Assembly (NCBI GenBank): GCA_948474755.1
Contig: CAOLHI010002123.1
Span: 186,001-250,000 of the forward strand
Direction of reading: 5' to 3'
DNA: 64,000 nt
Source of the DNA: Ctenosaura bakeri
Taxonomy: Eukaryota; Chordata; Lepidosauria; Squamata; Iguanidae
Position 1 is the stretch's first letter; each line of letters starts with the position of its first letter. The notes under the pieces were generated by a model. That model was not told where the DNA came from. It ran no database searches and saw only the letters and a program-made list of their open reading frames with translations. Below are positions 1 through 10,689 of this stretch, in pieces. The position numbers and the translations under genes were made by a program.

Positions 1-20
1 GTTAGGAAAACCCCTTGTGT

Positions 21-44
21 CAATCAATCAATCAATCAATCAAT
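21..44. repeat. (CAAT)n microsatellite
   Basis: Six consecutive copies of the tetranucleotide caat. Simple repeat, no other content visible. Confidence 0.9.
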
Positions 45-359
45 TTGCATGCACTAGGAGAAATGTGTACAAAAAGGGGTTTTTATGCACACTAAGGTTT
101 TTTTTTTAAAAAAAAGGACTTTATATTTTGAAAATGATTTCCAAAGATAATTTAGGGTGGTTAGAAAAAAGAGTCAAAAGTTCAGGATGAGTTAAGTTTA
201 AGTTTGGAAGAATGGGGAGCTGGGAGAAGGCAACATATGTTGTTGTTGTTGTGTATCTTCAAGTTGTTTCTGAATTATGGCACCCCATGCAAACCTATAA
301 CACAGTCTTCTGGAGCAGAGTGTGTGACGTACCCAAGATCACTCAATGTCATGTACTAG

Positions 360-846
360 AAAACCCATGCTCCACAAAATTCACTCTGAGGTAGAAAGAA
401 GTTTATTTTGTATGGATGAGCATGAGCAACATAGCACGCTTACACAGAAGTTGCCAGAACTGGAGGTTACATACAGCATGCAGCTTATATAGGTTATCAA
501 TACACGTTTAAGCACCCAAAGCTTTCATTGGTCAAAGCCATCAATCCCTTCATGTGTCTATCCCCCTTTTTCTTTCCCAGGCTGGCACTTGCCACAACCC
601 TATATGCCCTTGACCAAGGTGAACTCACCTGGCATATTTCTCTCTTGTTATCTCCAAGTGGCTCTGTTCTCAAAATTTCTAAGAATTGTCAGCCTTACTT
701 TTGGTTTTCCCAGTCTTCCCTAACATGAAATACATAATACTGACAAGTGGCCTTTGAATTACAGTAAAGCAGCAGTTAAGCAGTACTTAAACCTAGATAC
801 AAAGTAACCCCCTTTTTCAATCGTAAATACAAAGTAGCAGTTAGCA
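360..846 (-). mobile_element. LTR-like sequence, minus orientation
   Basis: Read on the minus strand this stretch has the order expected of a retroelement LTR: a CCAAT-type box (gaccaatgaaagc), a TATA box about 40 bases on (ctatataagctgc), then an AATAAA polyadenylation signal near 390-400. No gag or pol is adjacent, so it would be a solo LTR or truncated copy. Ends are not defined by a target-site duplication. It abuts a CR1 tail at 848. Confidence 0.4.
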
Positions 847-847
847 A

Positions 848-1015
848 AGAATCATAGAACCATAGAAATGTAGAGTTGGAAGAGACCACAGAGGCCATCC
901 AGTCCAACCTCCTCCCATGCAGGAACACCCTCAAAGCACTCCCGACAGATGGCCATCTAGCCTCTGCTTAAAAACCTCCAAAGAAGGAGACTCCACTACT
1001 CTCCGAGGCAGCATA
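848..1015 (-). mobile_element. CR1 LINE 3' end
   Basis: Contains the characteristic CR1 3' region seen repeatedly in this window, reverse-complemented: tandem tcatagaa-type octamers, then gagttggaagagacc, ccatccagtccaacc and the cctctgcttaaaaacctcc segment. Truncated at about 170 bp. Confidence 0.9.
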
Positions 1016-1430
1016 CAATGTACTGTATATCAAAGAGAAGTATCACTACATCTCATCCTAATGGAGAGGGATCAAAGAGAGTAGGTTGAGAGACGCTGTC
1101 CCCAAGGCATCTGGTCAGTGTTTGGACAGATACACAAGAGACAGAAATAGAGATGCGTTAGAAAACAACTTGAGTGTTGATAAGGAAACCTGAGCAAGTT
1201 TGGAGGGATTGGCAAGATCGAAATATGGAAGTAAACAAGGTCCCATGGGAACCCTTGGGTGTTTGGAAAAGGCAGAAGACCCTGAGAATCTACCAATCAG
1301 AATTGTGCATACATATAAGTGTGTATCACCATTTAACCAAGTGTATATTGTAGAATGTTAGCTTCAACAACCATTATATGCAATGCCTCATATACTTCAT
1401 TAAACATTGTTGGAGCACCCTGCATGTTTT
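1016..1430 (+). mobile_element. Possible LTR fragment
   Basis: On the plus strand a ccaatcag motif near 1,294 is followed by catataagtgtg (TATA-like) and, about 90 bases later, attaaa near 1,400. This resembles an LTR promoter and polyadenylation arrangement, but I see no repeat partner in the window and no duplication at the ends. Could equally be unique sequence. Confidence 0.22.
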
Positions 1431-1722
1431 CTTGAGAGTAACAGAGTAGCTAGTACATGATAGCTATTGAGGGGGAGTCAAAAAGAAGACATATTCCCTC
1501 AATAAGAATTCTATCCCCCCCCCCACAATAAAGAAAATCCTTCAGTCTCAACATTTCTAGAATTGCAGAACAAGAGACCCTGAAAAACATTCATACCTAG
1601 AATTTCTACATTTGTTGGGTTTGCATCCTTTTGGCAACATCGCCTACCCTGTTTCTTTGGATAACTAAAATGTATTTCTAAATGCTCAACTGAACTTCTA
1701 AGAAATTTTAAGCCTATAACTT

Positions 1723-1912
1723 CCACAGAGCCAGGAGATCAGGGTTCAAATTCCTGCTCAGCCATGAAAACCCACTGGCTGACCTTGGGGAAGTCACAGA
1801 GGCAATCCCCCTCTGAATAAATCTTGCCAAGTAATCCCTGAAATAGGTTTGCCTTAGGGTCACCATGAATTGGAATGAACCTGAAGACACACATAGCAGC
1901 AGCAGCAGCAGT
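1723..1912 (+). mobile_element. Sauria-type tRNA-derived SINE, 5' truncated
   Basis: Includes a Pol III B-box-like ggttcaaattcc, the body segment ctcagccatgaaaacccactgg...gaccttgggg, and the tail gggtcaccatgaattggaa...ctgaagacacac, which resembles the RTE/BovB-derived tail of Sauria SINEs. It ends in a short (CAG)n. The A-box side is missing. Confidence 0.75.
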
Positions 1913-2027
1913 TTCAGCAGACCTATGGACTGCTAAATCTGTTGCTCCCATGTCAGATGTCGAGGTCCTAATCAGCAGAAGGAGGAGAGGAGAAAAGTGA
2001 TAGGACTGGTTTACCATAATTTGAAAT

Positions 2028-2120
2028 AAGGTACAGTACTTAGATGGGAGACTTGTCTAAGAAAACCCTAAAAAATTCCTGGAGTTGCTACAAGTCAACG
2101 AGTGACTTGAAGGCACACAG
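2028..2120 (+). mobile_element. 3' fragment of a 5S-rRNA-headed SINE
   Basis: The segment gtacttagatgggagac matches the 5S rRNA box C region (tacttggatgggagac) and is followed by the same RTE-like tail (aagtcaac...gacttgaaggcacacag) as the clearer copy at 57,546-57,770. The first half of the 5S head is absent. Confidence 0.55.
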
Positions 2121-2845
2121 GTAGAAAGCTCCACCACAGTTACTATCCTGCTGGCTGAGTGCTACAAACACAAAGATGAAAACAGGGCATTCCAGGTAGA
2201 TGTCATGACTAGGGCTGGATCCTGGCTTGGGCTCCTGTAACTTTAATCCTCAATAGAACTTAGAGCAAGACAAGGTACTGTAAGGTGACTTAAAGGCACA
2301 TATACACAAACATAATATGCATTGCCATCTAAAGAAGATGGTCCCTAAGACCATCGACTCCCGAGTCTGTGTCTAGCTAACTGCATCACCAAGGAAAGCA
2401 TCACACATTCTGAAAACCATAACTCAGCTCTATTTGAAATCTTTTAGACTGCTGCCCTTTTATTTCATAGGGCATGCATACTGAAGAATTAATGGGTGGG
2501 GCAGGCACAAAGCACTTGGAATATGTAAGCGGTTGACAGGAATCCTAAGGTGATTCCAAAATAATAATACCAACAGTCTAATGCATAATTTAAAATAATA
2601 CTCCACAGTCGATATTTCATGTCAACCACCAAGCCTTTTAGAACCACTTAGCTCCGTTATGGGGATAACTATCATGAGAAATGACAAGAATTCTATACTT
2701 GGAAGTGCATACGCATTATACAGCTGTGAAATGTTGTACAAATCTCATAGGTAAAGTAGCTCCTCTAGAAGACAGAGGTAGTGAGACAGCACAGGTACTT
2801 GTAGTAGAAACTCTAGAAATTGATAAACCAGGTGATACAAACCAT

Positions 2846-3262
2846 AGAATGATAGAGTTGGAAAGGACCACAAGGGTTATGAAGTCCAACCACTGACATT
2901 CAGGAATACACAATCAAAATACTCCCAGCAGATAGCCATCCAGACTGTTTAAAAACTTCCAAAGAAGGAGACTCCACCGAACGCCCAGGCAGTGTTTTCC
3001 ACTGTAAAACTGCTCTTACCATCGGGAAGTTCTTCCAAACGTTTAGATGGCAACTCTTTTTCTGTAGTTTGAGGCCATTGCTCCATGACCTAGTCTCTGG
3101 AGCAGCAGAAAATAAGCTTGCTTCATTCTCTATATGAACATCCTTTCAAATATTTAAACATAGCTACCATGTCACCTCTTAATCTTTTCTTCTACAGGTT
3201 AAATATACCTAGCTGCTTAAGCTGCTCCTCATAGAGCTTCAAGGTTTCCAGGCTCTAAACCA
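2846..3262 (-). mobile_element. CR1 LINE 3' end
   Basis: About 415 bp of CR1 3' sequence in reverse: accatagaatgatagagttgg, the tccaaagaaggagactccacc segment, the complement of the conserved ctctggagcagcagaaaa block, and ttaaacatagctaccatgtcacc. More diverged than the copies at 26.6 and 61.3 kb. Confidence 0.88.
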
Positions 3263-3864
3263 GGGCAAATTGTTCACCCCAAGTCTTGTGGTAGTGATCC
3301 TAGTCAACATTGCTCTGGATTTCCATTAAGCTTTTTATCCTTCTCCCATGGCAAATGGAAGATAAGAAGCACAGACTTAATTCTGACTTCAGACACCCTC
3401 CCCCAGAACCTCTTGAGCCACACTGCAGTGTCAGTAAGCTCAAATGGAATAAAGAAACATCTCTTGTCTTCATGGTGACATTTCACAGAGAGGGGAATAT
3501 TAAAAAGCTACCTGGCAAAAGTAGAGAGGGTGATCACTGTCATCATTATCAGTAAGGCAAAAGACAGTAGTAGGAAAGAGGGCACTTATAAATCCATTCG
3601 ATACCTTCTGCCAACCAAAAAGCTCACAAGCATGCTTTCAGCTCAGCCCTACTGAGTGGTGGATGACATCAGCCAAACTTGCGTATAGTCTGTCTTTCTA
3701 TGGACTTCCAGGAACACTTTCACAACTGTAACAGCTAGGAACTTCTTCTCCCCTCCATACATACAAACACATGTATGGATATATGTGTTTGTCCACACTG
3801 TTACCCCAAAACATAGGTGCCACAAGGGCCACCCTAAGATGCCAAATACTTCCTTGCAAAAGTG
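3263..3864. other. No recognised feature
   Basis: About 600 bp of ordinary composition. Short open frames here overlap on both strands and show no domain or splice context. Confidence 0.5.
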
Positions 3865-4475
3865 GGGAATGAATTAGCTCAAAATCAATGTGAGGGTTTG
3901 GGTTTATAATTACCAGTTTAGAAGAGTAGTGAAAAGTTGAATGTGGTTTAGACTTGTGTCTAGAGGCAGACCAGATCAGGATTCAGAGACGTACTGGGGT
4001 CCAGCATTTCATCTGAATGCATCTGATTTCTCAAAACCAAGGGTTTATACATTCTATTTCTGTCCCTGGGGGGATGTGAGTTAATTGCTTTTTGGCAGAG
4101 TAAACAAAAGGGGTCTGGAATGGACTGATTGTTTCAATGTCTTGGTTGGATGAGGTTCTGAGCAGGACTTTGATAGGAAATGCACGTGGTAGGGGTCCTT
4201 GCCTCTGAACTTGGGCACCTTATTGTTTCTGAGGGTGAACAGTTGATAGGATTAGCTCAGAGCTGTTAAGTCAGGCTTTCTTGGCTAATTTCAGTGAGCT
4301 TTTGACCTGGCCACACTGGGGTTACCTTTTGGGCTGTTTTTCTGCAAAAGACTCTTCTTCCACATAGCTTCCAGTCATAGTATACGTAATTTATATTTTA
4401 TGCCAATTAAACATATCTGCTAATTAATATATTTTGCCAATTAGACCATATCAAAATGTGAGGTGAACGGCCTGA
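3865..4475 (-). mobile_element. LTR family copy A (diverged)
   Basis: Shares ordered blocks with the copy at 57,855-58,728 in the same orientation: gtggggaat..attagctcaaa, gggtttata...tttctg, gcagagtaaacaa..ggggtc..gaatggact, and the AT-rich block tttatgccaattaaac...ttttgccaatta near 4,405-4,445. In minus orientation these correspond to U5, the TATA region and U3. Family membership is directly visible; identification as an LTR rests on the better copies. Confidence 0.6.
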
Positions 4476-5195
4476 TAACAACACACCATCCACACATACA
4501 TGTATATCTATGGCCATATCCTTAACCATGTCTGCCTGTCTTTTTAATATCCTGACTTTCAAGATACATATCCTTCCTATCCAGTTGTCAAGTAACTCAG
4601 AGTTACCAAAACAAACAAACCCTCAAAACAAACTCCTATTACAACATAGGTTGTTGGAATCCAGGGCAGCTGGCCAATAACCCTGGTGGTGATAGGAGGA
4701 AAGGGTAAAACTAAGGATGGGTGAGAATGTCATTTTTGGTTAATTATTAAATCACAATTCACTAAACATTTGTGTTACCTCTTCATATTTAGGTTGAAAA
4801 AATGATTTCTTTAATTAAAAAATGGCATTCAGAAGAAAGCAAAATGGGCAGTCCCCCCCCCATTACGTACGTGAGCAGATCTATGGCCTCATGTTTTCAA
4901 TCCTCTGTTTCTCTGGGAATCCTTTTCACAGGGCAGCTACAGTCATAGACAACATGAACAGGGAGACAATCTACCTGAAGGTGCACTGAGATGGTCTTTA
5001 CCTGCTTTTCTGTCCTGCCAGATACCTTTCTGACAGGGCATCTAGCAGTATATGATCTTGCTGGGTGAGGGACTTTCACTGATAAACACCTGGGATTCTC
5101 AGAGACCTGATTTTTACAACTATTACTATAGCCTGCTCTCTCCTCCTCACATCCATAAATATGTGTGTTTCTTCCACAGCTTGGGACTATGAAAC
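4476..5195. other. No recognised feature
   Basis: Mostly unique-looking sequence with short A-rich and C-rich runs near 4,610 and 4,852. Nothing gene-like seen. Confidence 0.5.
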
Positions 5196-5198
5196 TTA

Positions 5199-5369
5199 GG
5201 CCATTTCCGCACTATACTCTTATAGCGCAATTATTCCACTTTCAACATCCTATGGAATCCTGGGGTTTGCAGTTTCGGGAGGGGCCGGCCTTTCCATAGG
5301 ATGTTGAAAGTGGAATAGGATGTTGAAAGTGGAATAATCGCGCTATAAGAGTGTACTGCAGAAATGGCC
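5199..5369. mobile_element. MITE with ggccatttc tips and TTA duplication
   Basis: Terminal inverted repeats begin ggccatttccgcac and end gcagaaatggcc, with inner arms (ttatagcgc / gcgctataa, then ttccactttcaacatcctatgg and its complement). The element is flanked by TTA on both sides (5,196-5,198 and 5,370-5,372), compatible with the 3-bp TWA duplication of PIF/Harbinger elements. The block around gttgaaagtggaata occurs twice in the right half, a small internal duplication. No coding capacity. Confidence 0.75.
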
Positions 5370-5428
5370 TTAGACAATTGAAATGTGCATGGATATTATG
5401 ATAGTCCTTGGACTGTTTATGTTATTGC

Positions 5429-5431
<3 letters not shown>

Positions 5432-5468
<37 letters not shown>
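5432..5468. repeat. (GT)n microsatellite
   Basis: About 18 uninterrupted gt units. Confidence 0.95.
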
Positions 5469-5469
<1 letters not shown>

Positions 5470-5472
<3 letters not shown>

Positions 5473-6120
5473 ACTGATTAAATTGCACTCAATATGTAGC
5501 AGACTTTTTCTAACTTTCCCTACAGATGAAGTTACAGTCAGGTCACAGATACTGATTTCTGCAGAGGACCTCAAGGCAGTCCATATGTGCTTCCTTCTGC
5601 AGGGCTCCAAATTACAAACAAGCAGGAGAGAGATTGGAAAAGAGAGAAAAGTTAAAACAAGAGTAGGAAACTGAACAGAGTGAAAGTGCACTAGAGCATG
5701 AGAGAAAGAAGAATGGGAAGGAAAGAAAAATATGAGCAAGGGGTCAGAAAAGAAAGAAAAGATGGAAAGAGAAATAATACCAGGTGAGATAAGAGAATGG
5801 TGTTTCTAACCCTTATAAAGCTGCTGGCGGCAGCTAGCAATGATATTGCTTAGCATCAAATAAGCTGTGATATCACCATAGGACTTCCAATGCAAGGTCT
5901 CACAGCAGAAGAGTTCTATGCCTTACACAATAAAGTAGATTTTGGGATGGATTTATTGGCAGACAATAGAGAGATACAATGTGGTGTCTGCAAAGCATGT
6001 TCCCACAAATGTCAGAACTCCATCCACCAACAGTCCATCCTCAGTATAAAATCTCTGGCTTAGTAACAGATGATCTTTCACTCATTTTGCAACATTCTAT
6101 TGACCACATCAGCTTAAACA
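5470..6120. other. No recognised feature
   Basis: A purine-rich stretch (5,620-5,790) lies in otherwise ordinary sequence. No coding or repeat family recognised. Confidence 0.45.
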
Positions 6121-6322
6121 GTGACACTACACTGCTGTTGAGCTATACTTTAGCTGCTCTGGCAACATCCTGTGGATTCTGGGGTTTGTAGTTTAGTGAA
6201 GCCCAAGTGCTCTCTGGCTGAGAATTTGAAATGCTACTCTTTAAACTGAGAATCCCAGAATTCCATAGGATATTGCCATGACAGTTAAAGTGAAACATAG
6301 CGCTATAATAGTGTGGTGTGAT
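6121..6322. mobile_element. MITE, hAT/Harbinger-like family
   Basis: Left arm acactacactgctgttgagc..actttagctgctctggc and right arm gccatgacagttaaagtg...agcgctataatagtgtggtgt are imperfect inverted repeats enclosing ggattctggggtttgtagttt and its complement side gagaatcccagaattcc. Same architecture as 7,371, 36,120 and 54,280. Confidence 0.7.
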
Positions 6323-7090
6323 AAGCAGCACGGTGTTCTTGTGAGACACATCGATTTCCTAATCAGTTTTCTGGAGATTGCTACCTTCCACACTGTGATC
6401 TACAATAGAATATCATAAAATGTATAAGCAGATTCACTTGTGTGAATTCTTTGATAAATTTTCTAAACAAACCCAACTTGTCATGATTATCCAAGAAAAT
6501 GAAAAGCAGCCAAACAAAAGAATAAGTGGCAATAAGGAAACAATGGATGAAAATATGAGCTGTTCTGGTATTCAAGGCAGATATTCTGACATTCCTACAG
6601 AATCTACTCTACTTTTTCCATTTATCTCTGTGAGGCTTTTCTGTGAGTGTGCCACATATAATTTTGGACATTATGGCCTGTTCCAAAGAGTCCATTCACG
6701 CCTAGGGTGGCTGTGTGCCCTATTTTATAGAGAACAGACCAATTTGTCCTCTCTTCAGACAGATTGAATTAGCTGGGTATGTCTCGCCTGGAGGAGAGGA
6801 GCCTGAGGGGGAACACAGTAGTATTCTTCATATACCTGGACAATTATCACACAAAAGAGAGCAAAGACTTGTTCTTCGCTCCCCTAAAGGACAGGATTCC
6901 ATCTAATGGCCTTTAGTTACAGGATTTCAGTGGAGGATTAGAGCTCCATTTACTCATTATGTAAGTGTGCTTAATTAACACCTGAAGAGAGGGACATGAT
7001 TGCCACTTTCCACCACCTATTACTTTCCTCAGATGTAGAGCAATGAGTCTGAATAGAACTTCCTCTAAAAGTGAACATTGTCTATGAAAT
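6323..7090. other. No recognised feature
   Basis: The longest open frame (6,420-6,767, +) has no recognisable domain, signal or splice context; it is treated as chance. Confidence 0.45.
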
Positions 7091-7093
7091 CAT

Positions 7094-7130
7094 GAGGAAA
7101 GGAAGGAAGGAGGGAGGGAGGGAGAGAGAG
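7094..7130. repeat. (GGAA/GGGA)n purine tract
   Basis: Runs of ggaa followed by ggga and ga units. Confidence 0.85.
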
Positions 7131-7132
7131 GT

Positions 7133-7335
7133 ATAGTAATGGTATAATAGTTTGAGCATTGGATTATGATGCTGGAGGCCAGAGTTTGTTTCCCCCCTCA
7201 GCCATGGAAACCCATTGGGTAACCCTGAGCACATCACACATTCTCAGCCCCAGAAAACCCAATGATGAGGTTGCCTTAGGGTTGCCGTAACTCGGAAACA
7301 ATTTGAAGGCATGCAACAACATACATACATATACA
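7133..7335 (+). mobile_element. Sauria-type tRNA-derived SINE, near complete
   Basis: Starts with a tRNA-like region (ggtataatagtttgagcattgg, A-box side; ccagagtttgtttcc, degenerate B box), followed by ctcagccatggaaacccattgggtaac, and a tail with gggttgccgtaactcgg..aatttgaaggcatgcaacaac. Same order as 40,961-41,150. Confidence 0.8.
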
Positions 7336-7370
7336 CGTCTCAAGGTTTCCAATTGTGAAGAGAACATCTG

Positions 7371-7578
7371 GGGTCCTTTTACACAAGACAGTTACAGCAC
7401 TATAATGTCACTTTAACTGCCATGGCTACATCTGAGGGAACCCTGGCATTTGTAGTTTGACAGTAGTTTCTCTGTTTGATAACTCTAATTTCCCCTTTCT
7501 AAACTCCCAGTTCCAGGATGGAACAATGGCAGTTGAAATGCAATCATAGTACTAAAACTTTGTTCTGTAAAAGGGGCT
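7371..7578. mobile_element. MITE, ccttttacac-tipped
   Basis: Left end ggtccttttacacaagacag and right end ttctgtaaaaggggctcc are inverted. Inner left block cactttaactgccatggc is mirrored by a diverged gcagttgaaatgc on the right. Non-coding. Confidence 0.7.
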
Positions 7579-7767
7579 CCATGTAGAGGAGAAGCTCTCC
7601 AGTTCAGAAACACTGGTCTCAATGCATGGAGAATGAAGGAACCAAAGACAGAGGGGACAATGTCAGTGACTGCCCCCTTCACATAGTGCTTCAACATATT
7701 TGCATAACAAGTGAACAGGGCTTCGAGAAACTTTGCTAAAAAGGAACCCATTATTTAGGGAGTGTTG

Positions 7768-7900
7768 GGCTCTTCCTCACTGGAGGCCTTCAAGTAAGGG
7801 TTGCACAGCCATTTTCTAGGCATACTTCAGCTCTGGATTTCCTACATGAAGCTGGAATTGGACCAAATGATCCATGAGATCTCTTCTGATTCTTATCCTT
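7768..7900 (+). mobile_element. Old CR1-type 3' fragment
   Basis: ctcactggaggccttcaagtaa..ttgcacagccattttctagg...ttggaccaaatgatcc..gagatctcttctgattct follows the same order as the CR1 3' ends elsewhere (gaggtttttaagcagagg / ggatggccatctg / ggttggactggatgg / gtctcttccaactct), but strongly diverged. Confidence 0.55.
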
Positions 7901-7904
7901 TGAA

Positions 7905-8929
7905 TGCATTGGATCCAAAATGGACCTCTGTTCACTCCAACTGGTTCCAGGTACTCCTCTATCACTTCCAACTCAGAGGTAGCCCTCCAATGGTCCTGCT
8001 TGAGGCCAACAGGGAATATTTACTTAATTTAAATCTGGTATTTCTCCCAAAAGAGGATTCAAACTGCCTTGCAACCATTTAAAGCAGAGTACAATGAAAA
8101 AAAATTAATACAGATATTAACAATAATGAAGCATAATTCCATTTTCAAAACACAAGCTGTAAAACACATTTTAAAATGATAAATATAATAAAAATAATTA
8201 AAAATAAAAATAAAAAATCCCAGACTGTCAAATTGCTTTGCTTCCCTGCCAAGAATATTGTAAAGGAACTTACAGAGTCCAGTTTCAGGTGTGCTGATTT
8301 ACATATCATATCTCCTGCTGTATGCTGCTTATATTTAAGAGCCCACCTACAATCTATCTATGTACTGTCCTCATATGTATTATGCTGTTATATGGATTCC
8401 AGTTGTGTAGGGATGGGGGGGCGGAGAGGGTGGTTCATCCCGGGTGGCAATGTTTTTGAGGTCTCCTGGTCCATCCATAGTCACACCCCTGCACATCCTA
8501 GCACACTGCCATGCACCGCAGCCACAACTCCATACACAGTGGCCACACCCCTTGCACCATAGCACCCCCTCACCTGCTCCAAGCTCTGTCATTGATGGAT
8601 CCAAATGTATAGTGATTAATGTATCTAAAGGTATGGTATGGGACTGGAAAGATGGAAAATGCAAATAGTGAGAAGACACAATCAGTGTTATGGGAACAAG
8701 TGCATGTTGACATAATGGAATGGTTTAGGAGGGAATCAACAACTCCTCAAGGTCTGGGAAAGTCGAGGATGAGCGCCTTGGAAAGAAAGTGCTTTGATTT
8801 ATTAACCAATGAAGGTTTAATGCATGCAAATATAACCAATTGATTAATTTTTTTTAAAAAAGGCATTTTGCTTTGCAAGTTAGTTCTGGTTTCATGTCAG
8901 CTGTGCTCCATGCTGTAATTAATAATGTG
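7905..8929. other. No recognised feature
   Basis: Contains A-rich (8,160-8,215) and C-rich (8,460-8,590) stretches. Overlapping open frames on both strands at 8,380-8,840 follow low-complexity composition and are not called as genes. Confidence 0.45.
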
Positions 8930-9085
8930 ACTCATTCAGGATAATGAATACCTGTTGATTGTGCTGTATCCCCCAATACCATATGCTGGTATAAAACATT
9001 GTTGTAGTGAATTATCATCTTGGTGTAGCAAAAGGCTTGGATTACCATTATGTGTTACACACCACAATATGTCAACTGTAATGTA
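8930..9085 (+). repeat. Dispersed repeat X, copy 1
   Basis: Blocks atgctggtataaaac, gttgtagtgaattatcatcttgg, caaaggcttggatt and tatgtgttacacacc recur in the same order at 13,640-13,840. Class unknown. Confidence 0.55.
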
Positions 9086-9241
9086 TTTTTTTCGCTTCTC
9101 TTTATTCAAGGACACAACAGTTGTTTTATGACTTTTTTAAAAAAAGAAAAAAAGAAAAGAAAAATGTCAGCTCCCTGCACCCCAAGATGCTCCTTGTCTT
9201 TAGTACCTACATGTGAGGAATATGGAACATAGTCTCTCTAT

Positions 9242-9419
9242 GGCCATTTCCACACAACACTCTTATAGCGCGATGATTCCACTTTCAACCTCCTATGGAC
9301 CTGGGGTTTGCAGTTTCGGGAGGGGCTGGCTGGCCCCTCCCAGAACTGCAAACCCCAGGATTCCATAGGAGGTTGAAAGTGGAATCATCACACTGTAAGA
9401 GTGTCGTGCAAAAATGGCC
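9242..9419. mobile_element. MITE with ggccatttcc tips
   Basis: Near-perfect long inverted repeat: ggccatttcc..acactcttatagcgcgatgattccac on the left, its complement on the right ending aaaaatggcc, with the gcagtttcgggaggggc / gcccctcccagaactgc core nearly palindromic. Immediate flanks do not give a clean duplication. Confidence 0.75.
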
Positions 9420-9659
9420 TGTGACAAGAATAGCTGGATTTATTGAATACGGTAAGTGGATAGGAATTTAGCCTAGAATCCTATTGAGTGCTGGTGGAAC
9501 ATAGGACTCCAGTGGCATGATGACTGACAGTTACAGAGAGAGGTAGCCAAGGTGTTGTGAAGGGTTAGAGGGCTGGTTGTGCCACCCAGGAACCATTTAT
9601 ATGAGGAGGTCTTCAAAGAGAGTTGTGCTATTGTCAAATCCCCATGGGATTCTGGTCTT

Positions 9660-9861
9660 GGGGTGTTTCTGCACCACACTGTTGTGCTGCTATTATTCCA
9701 CTTCGAACATCCTATGGAATCCCAAGATTTGCAGTTTAGGGAGGGATATTTAGAATTCTCAGCCAGAAAGCTCTTTGGCCTCAGTGAACTACAAACCCCA
9801 GAATTCCAGAGGAGGTAGAAAGTGGAATAATAGCACTGCTACAGTATAGGATGGAAAGGCC
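9660..9861. mobile_element. MITE, diverged copy of the same family
   Basis: Left gtttctgcaccacactgttgtgc...ttccacttcgaacatccta and right gaggtagaaagtggaataatagcac...aaggccc are inverted; the core reads ccagaattccagagg on the right. Older than the 9,242 copy. Confidence 0.65.
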
Positions 9862-9974
9862 CTTAGATGGAGTTCATTCTGAAGAATTTACCTAAGCTTG
9901 CTAACCACACATTTGAGACAGAAAGAAAAGAAAGAGGTTTCAGAAATTTGAATGTGGGAGAAAATAAAATAATA

Positions 9975-10137
9975 AATATTATTGTTGTTGTTGTTGTTGT
10001 TATTTTATTACTACTAGTAGTAGTACTTTAGTACTACTACTACTTTATTACTACTACTACTAGTACTTTGTTACTACTACTACTACTTTCTAGTACAACT
10101 ACTACTACTTTCTAGTAGTAGTAGTACTATTACTATC
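9975..10137. repeat. (GTT)n then (TAC/GTA)n block
   Basis: A gtt run grades into alternating tracts of tac and gta units separated by ttt or ctttctag. Because tac and gta tracts are mutually complementary, the block is rich in small hairpins. Confidence 0.9.
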
Positions 10138-10142
10138 CTGTC

Positions 10143-10640
10143 GTTGTTTTCTTATGTATATCCCACCTTCCTCCCAATAATGGGACTCAAGGCAGCTAAC
10201 AGCATGTTTAAAACCAACACAGATTTTAAAACTGTACAAAAACTTTGATAAAGGGAATAAATATAAAAGTTATTTAAAAAGCAATTAAATATTTATAAAG
10301 TTAAAGCATTAAACATTAAAAAAATTTAAAAGACTGTATAAACCATAAAATAGCACAGCACATCATTAAAAGCCCATTCCATTCATTTTCTAAAAGACTA
10401 GTGGCACAAGAAAGCTTCAGTTGTCGGAAGAAGCAAAACAAAGAGGAAGCCATCCTGGCTTCCCTCAGGAGGGAGTTCCAAAGCCCAGGAGCAGCCATTG
10501 AGAAGGTGGCTATCCCATCAGCCTCCTTGCTAATAGAGAGTCTGTAGATTGGTCTCTTGTCATTAGGAGAATCTCTCCTTTGATTGAGGGAAAGGCAAAG
10601 GAGCTCAAAGGAGACACAAAGCACTCTCTAACTACTGTAG
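10143..10640 (-). mobile_element. L2-like LINE 3' end with ORF2 C-terminus remnant
   Basis: The plus strand starts with the reverse of a LINE/SINE tail (tatatcccaccttcctccc..ggactcaaggcagctaac). The minus frame 10,316-10,624 encodes AAPGLWNSLLREAR followed by a basic segment, the form typical of L2/Jockey-group ORF2 C-termini (APrLWNSLP...FKkqLKt). The copy at 42,505-43,010 shows the same motif. Only the last part of ORF2 is present. Confidence 0.65.
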
Positions 10641-10689
10641 AGAGTGACCCACTGTACAAAGAAGTCAATATGGGGGGAGACACTAGGAA

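Noticed and set aside
1723..1760. A tRNA gene at the SINE B box (also 7,133 and 40,961)
   Set aside because: No cloverleaf can be formed; the context is a SINE with the known body and tail.
5432..5739. Frame ending in a Thr-His run
   Set aside because: The run is the (GT)n microsatellite; no coding evidence.
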